From Coix lacryma-jobi var. lacryma-jobi (taxonomy: Eukaryota; Streptophyta; Magnoliopsida; Poales; Poaceae), in contig CM019822.1 in NCBI GenBank assembly GCA_009763385.1, positions 9,456,127 to 9,520,126 on the forward strand: a stretch of DNA of 64,000 nt, read 5' to 3'. A program made the translations under genes and the position numbers. Below are positions 43,658 through 53,935 of this stretch, piece after piece. The stretch's first letter is position 1, and each line of letters starts with the position of its first letter. Below the pieces are notes generated by a model. It searched no databases and was not told the DNA's origin. It was given only the letters and a program-made list of their open reading frames with translations.

Positions 43658-46600
43658 ATGGCCGACCCAGTTGACAACATGGAGGAGGAAATGTACGAAT
43701 TAATCAACAGCGCCGCTAACCCAGATGTAGCAGGTGACGATAACAATAATCAAGAAGTAGATGACGGCAGTCAATACTTTATCGATTATGAAGAAATTAT
43801 GCAAGAAAATACTGGCGAGGTATACCTACAATCTCTATGAGCACATAAAATTCTAATCAATTTGTAAATGTATTTATAATCTACTGTTCCTACATACGTA
43901 GCCCTCTGGATCGACAACGACTACCGGGAAGAGTAGGACCGTACGAGGTCCGAAGAAGCCGTTGGATGGCCGATACATTATCTCAGAATTCAACGAGGAA
44001 ACAGGCCAAGTGCTTGGAGAACATGCACAGAAATTCGTTTACCACTGTGGGTATCTCGTAAGGGATAAGATCCCGATCAATGCTCGTGAATGGAAGGAAA
44101 AGAGAAGTGCTCCTCATATAAGTTTTGTCTCTGATCGTGATAAGGAACTGGTTTGGCAAGATGTCCTTGCACATTTCACGCTTGAAACAGAAGATAGAAA
44201 TTTGAAGGCAAGAGTTCGGGATTGGGCTATGAAGAAAATGGCAACACTATTCCAGGGCTGGAAGAAGAAATTGTACAACACATTTATCAAGAAGGACCTA
44301 ACTCCGGATTTTAACACCAAGGCCTACGTCAAGTTGAGGCCTTTTTGGGATGAGTTTGTAGAATTCAAGAAATCAGAAGAGGGTGAGACACGTGTCAGAA
44401 TGAACCAACAGAATGCCCGACAAAAACAATACCACCATCACTTGGGATCAGGTGGCTACAAGAGTGCCATTCCCAAGTGGGAAAAAATGGAACGGGAGAT
44501 TCTAGCCAAGGGCATCGAACCAGATTCAATAAACTGGCCTGAGCGCGCCAAGTATTGGTTTTTTGGTCATGGAGGAAGTCTGGACCTACAGACAGGAGGG
44601 GTAGTGTATGGCACAAAACTCCAAAGAGCAGCAGAAAGACTAGCTTATGCTCGAGACATGGCTAACAGTGGCACGTGGCAGCCGAACAGAGAAAAGGATG
44701 AGCTTACATACGCCCTAGAGAATCCTGAACATGGTGGGAGAACAAGAGGCTATGGGGAGGTGTCGTGGGAGCATGCCTTCCCACAAGACAAAGAGACCTA
44801 TAGAAGCCGCGCAAGAAAGAGGCAGGAGGAGGTAGAGCGGATGCGAAGGATGGAGGAAATGGTTATTCAGTCACAGGCCGCGGCTCGTGAAGCGGTAGAG
44901 CGAGAAAAGGCACTTGAAGACAAAATGAGTGAGGAAATCAAAAGGCAAGTGCATTTAGCAGTGAGTTCCCTGCAAAGGCAATCTGCATCAGAGCCAGGAG
45001 TCAACACCAGCACCCCTGGTGATCAGTTGAAAAGCAGTTGCGCTTCCACGGAGGTGCCAACGATTCAAGGTGACGCAGGGCTGCGCTTCCCCGTGGATGA
45101 CATCACTGATCCTCTCACGACCTGTGAGCTGCACATTCCACAGGGGAATGACACAATAATGGTGGCTATTGGTGTCGTATCTCCTATTGACCCTACGAAG
45201 ACACCAAGATGCCATGGGGCATTGGTACCACCTGGTTATGCTAGTGTCTCGGTGGATAGAGTATTGAAAGGGCATAGCAATGTGACTCTTGACATTGAAG
45301 GAGGTGATGGTGAGAAGACTTTAGGAGAAGCGGAGAAGGCATTCATATGTTGGCGTAAGCGCTATATCATTATTCCTGGGGCATCACCTCCTCCTCCTCC
45401 TCAGCAAACTAACCCTAGGTGCAGATGAAAGTCAATGAAACATTTTTTCACTAGTTATGTATTGACTTAATTAAATAATTGTTTACTCATACTATGTTGT
45501 TTTCACAGCAGGACCTCTCCGCACCTAAGTCCAATTATCCATTCACCACATAGTCATCATAGTGCTGCGGGCGATGCAGTGAAAGACACAGCTGCATCCC
45601 CACCGGCTCCATCCCCTCCACGATCGGCTCCATCCCCTCCACGACCGCTCCTCCACCACGGGCTCCCCACCACCGGCCCCATCTCCTCCACCACGGGCTC
45701 CCCGCCACCGGCCCCATCTCCTCCACCACGGGCTCCATCCCCGCCACCGGCCCCATCTCCTCCACCACGGGCTTCCCCACCACCGGCCCCATCAAAAAAG
45801 AGGCCAGCCACAAAAATGAAGGCATCGGCCCCACCGCCACCAAAGAAGAAAGCCTCTGCAGAAAGACATCAAGCTGTTCCTCAGAAGACGAAACTTCCCT
45901 ATGATATGACTGATGAGGAAACAAATGCTGCAGCGAAAGCAGATTTGGACAAATTTTGGGCGGACGTCGAGGCTAAACAAAAAGCAAAGAAAAACCCAGA
46001 GAAGCCGTACCTTTTTGTACGTCCTGATATGCTCAGGAAAAAGGTGGATGCTCATCAGAAAAAAGTGCGTGATTCTCGTAAGAAATCGCCACCATCAGAC
46101 TATGACCGCACTATGACCAAGTCACTTGAGGAGGCGAAGCAGAAACAGAAGAGAGCAAGCAAGGGTGTCCCACAGCTCGGGGAACAATCGAAACAATCAG
46201 TGCCCCCGCTAGTTGTGAATGAATATGGTTCTAACTTGAAAGCGCTAGAACAACTTGAGGTGAATCCTGAGCATCTTGATGCATTTTTCGCAGAAACTGG
46301 TCTAACCTTGTCACAAATGCTCGGTGAAGCACCCATTGAAACTGCTCCGCAAGTTGATCAGTGGAAGAAGAATTATGTATATGGCCAGAGTCTATACAAC
46401 CCTACGGCCCTCACAGAACTTGGCACTCAAATGTACTTGTTAAACCAGTGGTACATGGCAGCGTGTACCAAAAAGCGGATGATTGGATATGCGTCAGAAT
46501 TAGAGACCATCATTACTTCCGTGGTGATGACATTATACTTATCCAATTCAATGAGTTACACCAGCTATGCCACCTGGATGCTCTAGACAAATCTCTAGTC

Positions 46601-47610
46601 AGCCTCTTCTGTTTGTAAGTGATCCTTCGTTTTAATTATCTCACTCTAGCATATGTATATGTAAATGTAATTATGCTAACACTAGCTAGCGTGCCTATAT
46701 ACATATGCAGAGAAACATGATGAGAGACCTCGCACGTAGAAATGACAAGGAGGTTGGTTTCATTGATCCATATATCGTATTCTCGGTCCCAAAGAAAGAT
46801 CCCGCCTATGATATATGGAGAAATGAAACAGGGAGGAATCTCCGAAGGTTCTTGGTGAACCAAAAGAACAAAAGATATATACTCTTCCCATACAACTTTA
46901 GGTGGGTGTTGTTATCATGTGCATATTTATTTTTACTTACTCAATTTCTATGATATATGTTGACTATATAAGCAAATTAATGCAGCTATCACTGGATATT
47001 GATCGTCTTCGATCTCTCCGAAAGTCAATTGATAATCTATGACTCGTTGAGAAAACCACTGGGAGATTATCAAGATATCATAGACATTATCCAGGGGTAA
47101 CTTTCGATCTCTAAATACTGATTTCTACACTTTAAATCTGCAATAGTTAATTACGATCCAATATTATATTGTGCAGGGTTTGGGCTTGGTTCGTTCCGAA
47201 ACACCGTCCGGATTTGAAGGCGACACTTCCTCGTCCTATCCAATTGCAAGTAAGTAGTACTATCTCCCCGCGTCTTTACCACTGTAGCATGCTTTCATCA
47301 CACGCGCGAGATGATGAGAGTAATATCTTTTTACATCGTGCAGTGGGTTCTACGGCAACCACCAGGGAACAATTTGTGTGGGTACTACGTTTGCGAGTTT
47401 CTCTCGGTGTATGCCAAAAGAACTCCTCTAGAGAGACAGAAGGAGCTATGGTTGAAGAACCAGGTGTTGGACATGGTGCGCCTGAAAGGAATTCAAGAGA
47501 CAATCGCAGGAGTTCTTAATGACCATGTCCTCAAAGCCGGCACCGAGTTCTACTATAACCCGGAAGAACCAATGAAACCAAACCAAGACGACCATTTGTA
47601 TGACATTTAA
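43658..47610 (+). pseudogene. CACTA second gene: Ptta/En/Spm transposase domain plus Ulp1-like (C48) protease
   Basis: Exon 1 (43,658-43,819) is acidic. Exon 2 (43,902-45,418) encodes the Ptta/En/Spm transposase family, with NWPERAKYWFFGHGG, DELTYALENPEHGGRTRGYG and a coiled coil. Exon 3 (from 45,509) has a Pro/Ser-rich tandem stretch and a basic segment. It leads to the cysteine protease through LNQWYMAACTKKRMIGY and, after a frameshift near 46,488, HHYFRGDDIILIQFNELHQL. Later exons (about 46,711-46,900, 46,984-47,096, 47,178-47,250 and 47,343-47,610) give YHWILIVFDL, IYDSLRKPLGDYQ and QPPGNNLCGYYVCEF. These supply the His, Asp, Gln and Cys of the SUMO-protease-like catalytic site. Apart from the one shift the gene looks complete. 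In the family, this gene pairs with TNP2. Confidence 0.82.
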
Positions 47611-47920
47611 GTGACGGTCAATATTTGTGTTGTAAATACCAAGGATGCATGGATAATGCTGTAATTTTATGTGCATAAAAATATTATACACATAATATGT
47701 ATAGCTAGCCCATATATATATAGTTTCATATTTTATGTGTGTAATTATAAATTTTATGTGTATATATATGTGGATACATACATTAGCAGCGAAGAAATAC
47801 GTATTAGAAATCCTAATGTAATATATTAGCATCGAAGAAAACGTATTAGAAAACCTAATGTAATTGAAAAACTGAAAACAATAGCCAATGAAAAGAAAAA
47901 AGAAAAGAAAAAGAAAAAAG

Positions 47921-48168
47921 GTCTTTAGCCCCGGTTGGTAATACCAACCGGGACTAAAGAGGCCAGTCTTTAGTCCCGGTTGGTATTACCAACCGGGGCT
48001 AAAGGTCCCTCTTTAGTCCCGGTTGGTATTACCAACCGGGGCTAAAGGCCCCTTTAGCCCCGGGGCCGGGAAACCGGGGCTAAAGGTCGGGCCTTTAGTC
48101 CCGATTCCTTAGCCCCGGCTCCATGCCCGGGGCTAAAGGCCATTTTCGACCGGGGCTAAAGGCCCGTT
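47921..48168. repeat. CACTA subterminal inverted-repeat array 3
   Basis: Alternating TTTAGTCCCGGTTGGTATTACC and ACCAACCGGGGCTAAAG arms have the same consensus as array 1. They end 12 bp before the right terminus. Confidence 0.9.
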
Positions 48169-48179
48169 CTCCAGCAGTG
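48151..48179. repeat. CACTA right terminal repeat
   Basis: Read inward this is CACTGCTGGAGAACGGGC then CTTTAGCCCCGG, a typical grass CACTA terminus. Confidence 0.85.
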
Positions 48180-49144
48180 ACTGGAAGAAAACTAGACTGG
48201 GTCGGTTCTAGCCCATGAAGACCCATCGACCCATCATAGATTCAGGGCAAGCGTGAATCCAGCCCAATCTTGGCCCTCACAAGGTCCTATTTAGTGAACA
48301 GCTCAAATCCAGAGCCCACTTGACTGTTCGCGTCTTTCCTCAAACCGCCGTTCGGATCACCTCCCCAGCTCCCCTCTCCCTCCCTCCCGGCACCGCCACT
48401 TCGGCGCTGCTCGTATCTTTGAACTAGTCTGAAGCTCTCCTTCCATGGACGGCTCTGCCGCTAACGGCGCGAGGTTACCACCATCGAGGGCTGGGACTCC
48501 TGGGAGTCGCCTCTGCATGAGGTATGGCAAGAGAAAGGCTGTGCTGAAGCGGCCCAAAACCCTCGCCATCATCACGCTTCCGTTGTAATTTATTGTGATG
48601 TCTTGATGAATTTCATTTTACTGGGTAGCCACGGACTTGACCGTAAGAATTTTAGGTCAGGTCACCGGTTTCTACTGTAATTCTTGCCAAGTGGGGTGAG
48701 GAAGTTATTCTTGCCAAGTGGGGTAAGGAAGTTGTCCTTTGGTGTATTTGTTGTGAGGTTTTGTTTATATGATGTTTTACACAACTTATGTGGTTCCAGC
48801 ATACTTGTGTTTCTTTGAACGTGTACAATCTATCCTTATGGTGACATCTCATTTTGTGGATGCTAGTGAATACATTGATGAGTTTAGATTTCTTTAAAAG
48901 AGTGCTTGTATTGCAATTAGGAAAATATTTAACATTCTGTTTTTGATAGCAATAAGGAAATATACAAAACAGAAGTTTTTGATATAAACATGCTCCCACT
49001 ATGATCTCATAAAATACAACATGACATTTTCGACTCTGTTAAAAGTACATGAATCGGTGTTTAAACTTCGAGTACAACAATAAAGAAAACAAAATCTTCA
49101 GCCCATTGTGATCAAGCTTCAGAGTCTCTCTATCTCACTAGTCA
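48180..49144. other. Spacer between the CACTA element and the synthetase gene
   Basis: An open frame of 47 codons (48,445-48,588, plus strand, MDGSAANGARLPPS start, basic C-terminus) lies in CpG-rich DNA. It resembles a stray first exon, but I recognise no family. A 26-bp phrase containing TTCTTGCCAAGTGGGG is tandemly duplicated near 48,680-48,730. The last part is presumably 3' UTR of the minus-strand synthetase gene. Confidence 0.4.
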
Positions 49145-52100
49145 CTACAGTCCCAACCGGCATAGTGGGTTGCTCTTGATGAGGTTGAAATCAACCTAGA
49201 AAGAACAACATATGAATTAGACTCATTAACAGGGAAACATTTCATCACAACAGTATAGCACAGGTACCTTTGGTCCAAACAGGTCCCTTATGTTGTCGAT
49301 ACCATAAAGAATCATTGTTGGCCTGGATTCAGAAACAGAACACTGTGAGTAAATATTTGTGATAGAGTAAAATACACAAGCGGTCGAACTTCTCCCGGGG
49401 TTTAGGTCCTGGAACTCTGAATTGCATTTTTAGATTCCTGAGCTTGTTCTCGAGTGTCACCTAGGTCTCAAACTTTTAAAATCCACCGTTAGGTGTTCAG
49501 ACCCTCAGGGTATCCAGATACAATCGGACCTGGATTACACCCAAGACAAGTTTGGGGACCTAAAAATGCATTTTGAGAGTCCGAGGACCTGGATGATACC
49601 ACAGGACAAGTTTAGAGATGGTCCATATATTTTACTCTGAAATAATTATATAACTTACAATCTCAGGAAAAAAGGGCCAAAGAAACATATTATATCCAAG
49701 GTTTCAAAATAAGCATGACATTTTCACAAAATAAATCAAACTATAGTTTCTGCTTAGTTCATCAAGAATATTGAGAAGCAATTTAATTCGACAAATCACA
49801 ACCTCAAGGTGAGAAAGCACTGTTCTACCTTTCAAGTGAAAGACCCCATGCAATAACATTAACACCTTCTGGCAGTCCCATGGGAAGCAACATCTCTGGC
49901 CTGAACATGCCTGAATTACCAACCTCCACCCATTTCTTCAAACCATCATGGTAACTGAAAAATAAGTGCAAAAATGAGTCTAGTTTGATCATAAATTGAA
50001 ACTAACAGCAAAGCAAGAGTTGTATCTGACCTGAAAATTTCCATGCTTGGTTCAGTATATGGATTGTAGGCAGGTTTGAAACGCAGCTTGGACATGCCTA
50101 AGAACAAGCAAAGGGATGACAATAATTAGGGTATAATCTTTGCATGATATATTATGAATTGTGATAAACAGACTGATTAGCACCTAGACTCGAGAAGAAA
50201 TCCTCCAATACACCAATCAGATCACCAAGCGTCAAACCATAATCACAGATAAGTCCTGAAAAAAGAAGCATTGCATGGCAAAATGGTTACATAATACAAG
50301 ATATGGGAAATATCAGTTGCACAAGAGTATATTGGTAGACGTATGCACAGACTCAATCTCCTATCCAATCACCCCAGCCCCTTGGTCCACCTTTTAATTG
50401 GACTAAATCCAATTGTGCTTATGTCAGCTTAAGAGGGATGAGTTAATTCCCACCTCCACAAGGGCCACGATCCAATTCAAGAGAGGAGATTGAGTTTGTG
50501 CATATGTTCACCAATATAATTTTGTGCACCTACAAGATATTCATGAGGAATGCAACATTAGCTACATTCAATGAAAGAAAAGTTTACTCCTTTTGTGTTG
50601 GGATAACAAATAGACAACTACATATAAGCAAGGAAACAGAAAACTACCCTCTATCTGGTGGAATTCAGCAAGATGAGTCCGGTCAACAGCTTCATTGCGG
50701 AAAACCCGATCAATGGAGTAATATCTCTTTGGAGCAAAAGGTTTCTGATCAATGGAACCATAATAAAATGATAAATATCATGAACCATCCAATAGGAAAT
50801 GAAAAAAAGTAATGCCTATCGCCAATAAGTTGGACAAACTATGATCACCAAAGTCCCAAGTACAGTAAACAACATTGACTGAATTACCTCCTGAGCAAGC
50901 TTGTATAACATTCTCGTGGAAACAGCAGTTGTATGAGTACGGAGAAGATTCTTCTCCGCTTCATCCCGTTTCCAGTCATAACCATATCTGCAGACAACAA
51001 TCTTATGTAACCAAAAATTTTAAGCTAATGTTCCGAAATAATATCTATCATACCCTTTGGAGCCATAACCACCAGACTGATGAACTTGCTTTACTTTCTC
51101 AAGATAGTCCTCAGGCAACTGTCTTGTGCTTGCTGGGGCTGCAAAATTTGATGTACAACTAAGATTTACATCCAACATTGATTATGAGGTTGTATTGTAT
51201 ATCAAACATACCTTTCAGGAAAAATGTATCATGTGAATCCCGAGCAGGATGCTGTTGAGGCTGGAACAGTGCATCAAAATTCCAGAAGCTGGCAAAGAAG
51301 CAGCAAAAACATGCAAAATTTCTTATATAAGTTTGTTTATAAAAAGAGAAGTATTAGTGATACTTATAAAATGTGGCACATAGAAAGCTGCATTTCATGT
51401 GTTATCTTAAAACAGCACGTAATCTTATCCTAAAGTAGCATATCGTCATCATATGGTTTGCTATATGTATATGGTTGTTTTCTTTGAATGTTAGAACACA
51501 CCTGCTTTCAACGAAATTGTTGGTTGGCATCTCAGTGAATCTGCACCAACAATACATGAATAAATAATTTTTTAAACACTTTGCTGAATACAAAAATGAC
51601 AACAAAATGTTTTTTATTTACCCCATCATAATAAAAATGTTCTCGATTGCCTCACGAACCTGAAGTAAATCACAATAGTATGTATTTTCTCAATTTATCA
51701 GAAAAGTGGTATGCAAAAATGCAGAAACTGTAGCCTGTAGGGGATACCTCCATCAAAGGCTGCACATAACCTTTGGCTATAGGTTGTCCTTGAGCTCCAT
51801 AATTGTAGTCTTTGAATTCAAGGTCCTTCCAGTCACCACTAAAATGGCAGTAAGTCGTTCCAAAATAAAAATATCACAATTTGCCCAGATAATGAAGCAG
51901 ACATTCCAGATCCAAATAAAAGCACTTAGAAACAGATCATGTGGTATGCAATGATTGACAAAAATGCACATTGAAAATAACAAATTAACATGATGAACAG
52001 ATAATACCAGGCAGGAAAACTAAAACAATTTACATGTAGATACATCGAACTAGTAATTTGATACAATAGCGACCAAACTAACTTGGGAGAAATGATATAA

Positions 52101-53584
52101 AATTACCTCCTAAGGTGTTCTGTTGTCACATCAGTAGCCAAAGTTTTTCTCTTTACAACAAACTCAGGTCCCTTCTTTAGAGAGTACCAAATTGATTTCC
52201 TGTTAAGCATCAAGGTATAATGGTATATGAACAAATCTGTACTACCACAATAGCACACATAGTACAAAAAGGAACCCATCTCCTCAGATCCAATCTACTT
52301 ACTCTTTCGTAATAAGTTTCCTTCTCTTCAAATCATCAATCATTTTATCAGGAAGAGCCTACATAAAAAATGCTTTTCCTTTTTATAAGGGTAAAACACA
52401 TAGCAAAATGAAGGGACAAAATAGCAAACAGTATTTTTAGTATATAACATCTATTTTTTGAGGAATATTTTTAGTACAATATAAACTGCTCCAATGTGCT
52501 AAAAAGGATCACACAGTGAGATGTATAACAAATATTTGTGCGGTGGCCAAACATTTCAGGAAATGATTCCTATTGACAATGCAGCTGAGAGGGTGGGGGA
52601 AGGGGGGGGGGGGGGGGTCAAATGATGATCCAAGAGTACACGAACCTCTCCATTCTCTAGTCTTCTAAGCTGCTCTTGCAACTCATCCTTTATGGTCTCA
52701 ACCTGAACGGAAAAAAAAAATGAAGCACAGGTGCTGCATGTGAAATCTTATCTTAAGATAGAAGCTGAACCACAGACAAAATAAAAGCACAACACGCAGG
52801 GACAAGCCAACTCGAGCCAACCTACTTATTATGTGCAGTAAAATTTAGTACAACAATATTTCAATCCTTTTGGGTATAGATATGGATAGAAATTCGAGAA
52901 AAATCACTACGGCAAACAATATATCTTATAAAGTAGCTTGCTGCAGCTGTCCACATACCCACATTGCACAATCACAACAGATTCAAATACATACCTTCCT
53001 AAGGACTAAGTCCTTGTTCCCCTTCTCGAACCCTATCCACTTGCTCCTCGCAGCTGCCTTCATGCCAACATCGAAAGCATCTCCCAATGTTGCCTAAGCA
53101 CACCAAATCTACACATCAGTACAGTACCCGGCAAAAGCAAAACCCCCCAGTGAAGTCAAACAATAAATCCCTAGAAACAAAAAATCTCACCTTGAGACCT
53201 TCCTTGGAGGCGCCCTCCGGTGGGATTGCGGCGACGAGCTGTGCCTCTGGGGAGCCCTTGGCAGCGTAGCCCTTGGCCTCTTCGGTCAGCACCCATGTCT
53301 CCTTGATGATGTCCTGCGGGAAGGCAAGCAAGAGCCCCGCCGTCAAGTCTCGGAGTTTGATAGCTGGCTACAAAGCCTGGTGTTCGACAGTAGAAAGAGC
53401 GGGAGGAGCGTACGGTGCTGTCAACGATGCGGAAAGCTGAGAGGCTCTTGATGACGCCTTCGAGCTCGAGGTGGGAGACGCCGAGGAAGGAGGCGAAGGA
53501 GCGGGAATCGGGGACCTCGCCCGCGGAGTTGAGGTGGGCGAGGAGACCGGCCTCCACGTCGGCCGCCGGCGACTTCTCCGCCAT
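49145..53584 (-). CDS. Phenylalanine--tRNA ligase alpha subunit, cytosolic (18 exons)
   Basis: This is the catalytic alpha subunit of the eukaryotic (alpha-beta)2 enzyme that charges tRNA-Phe in the cytosol. From the ATG at 53,584, eighteen exons join in frame to 498 residues, the usual length. The exon ends are 53,414, 53,191, 52,995, 52,646, 52,303, 52,107, 51,748, 51,622, 51,502, 51,212, 51,054, 50,888, 50,648, 50,184, 50,031, 49,829, 49,268 and 49,145. The N-terminal third is the winged-helix tRNA-binding region (MAEKSPAADVEAGLLAHL, DIIKETWVLTEEAKGYAAKG). The class II core has motif 1 (GFTEMPTNNFVESSFWNFDA, QPQQHPARD), motif 2 (VFRNEAVDRTHLAEFHQIEG) and motif 3 (GVNVIAWGLSLERPTMILYG). It starts 351 bp from a divergent aminopeptidase gene, so the two likely share a promoter. 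Introns hold two MITE-like insertions and a poly-G run. Confidence 0.95.
49364..49638. mobile_element. MITE-like insertion in the last synthetase intron
   Basis: The left end AGAGTAAAATACA is the inverse of the right end TATATTTTACTCT. Inside, the left and right thirds are also loosely inverse (AACTTCTCCCGGGG, AAGTTTAGAGATGG). It lies wholly within the intron between 49,268 and 49,829. No target duplication is obvious. Confidence 0.6.
50342..50504. mobile_element. MITE in a synthetase intron
   Basis: The left end TATGCACAGACTCAATCTCCT and the right end AGGAGATTGAGTTTGTGCATA are 21-bp inverted repeats with one mismatch, 163 bp in total. It is confined to the intron between exons ending at 50,648 and starting at 50,255. 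Confidence 0.75.
52602..52617. repeat. Poly-G run of 16 bases in a synthetase intron
   Basis: The run is preceded by a purine-rich GAGGGTGGGGGAA stretch. It lies about 30 bp from the exon ending at 52,646. Confidence 0.85.
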
Positions 53585-53935
53585 GGTGCAAGGAGGTGGT
53601 AGCGGCGGCGGCCGGGACTCAGCTGACGGAAGGGAAAGGGGTCGTCTCGGCAAATCGCGGGTTCGGGCCCCCGAATCAATTTAAAGATGGGCTAACTTGG
53701 CTTCCAAGTTTCGACCCAGCCCAGAATAAATAAATTTGAAGGGGCCTGGCATAATCGGGCTATCCGGCCTGACTCGGCCCACACAGCCTACTACGCTGGT
53801 GAGAGAGAGGGAGGGAGACAGGCCGGCGCAGCGGCGCTCGCCTCACCCCGCCGGCCGCCGCAAACCACACAAGTCGCACGCCCATACGCCACAAGCAGGA
53901 GGAAGCAGCTCTCGCTTTGCTTCCGCCCGCCGCCC
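53585..53935. promoter_or_regulatory. Bidirectional promoter between the synthetase and aminopeptidase genes
   Basis: The two start codons, on opposite strands, are 351 bp apart. The interval holds three site II-type motifs: TGGGCT at 53,688, AGCCCA at 53,718 and GGCCCA at 53,776. In plants these bind TCP factors and are enriched in promoters of translation and organelle genes. It has no good TATA box, as is common for such promoters. Confidence 0.7.

Larger units (their letters stand above)
36374..48179 (+). mobile_element. CACTA (En/Spm) DNA transposon, 11.8 kb
   Basis: The right end, read inward, is CACTGCTGGAGAACGGGC. The left end is CACTACTACTAGAGAACAGG, a relative of it with a 3-bp expansion. 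Both ends carry arrays of short inverted repeats built on TTTAGTCCCGGTTGGT, the usual subterminal transposase-binding repeats. Inside are a TNP2 transposase and a second gene combining a Ptta/En/Spm transposase domain with a Ulp1-like protease, the standard gene pair of grass CACTA elements. Both genes are damaged. The 3-bp target duplication could be ACT (right flank ACT, left flank ACT inside the CACTACTACT run) but is ambiguous. Confidence 0.9.

Noticed and set aside
48445..48588. 47-codon ORF beside the CACTA element
   Set aside because: Recorded only as a possibility in the spacer entry. It lacks a recognisable family or further exons.
50875..51433. Plus-strand frames within the synthetase gene
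   Set aside because: They are shadows of minus-strand exons that encode conserved synthetase motifs.
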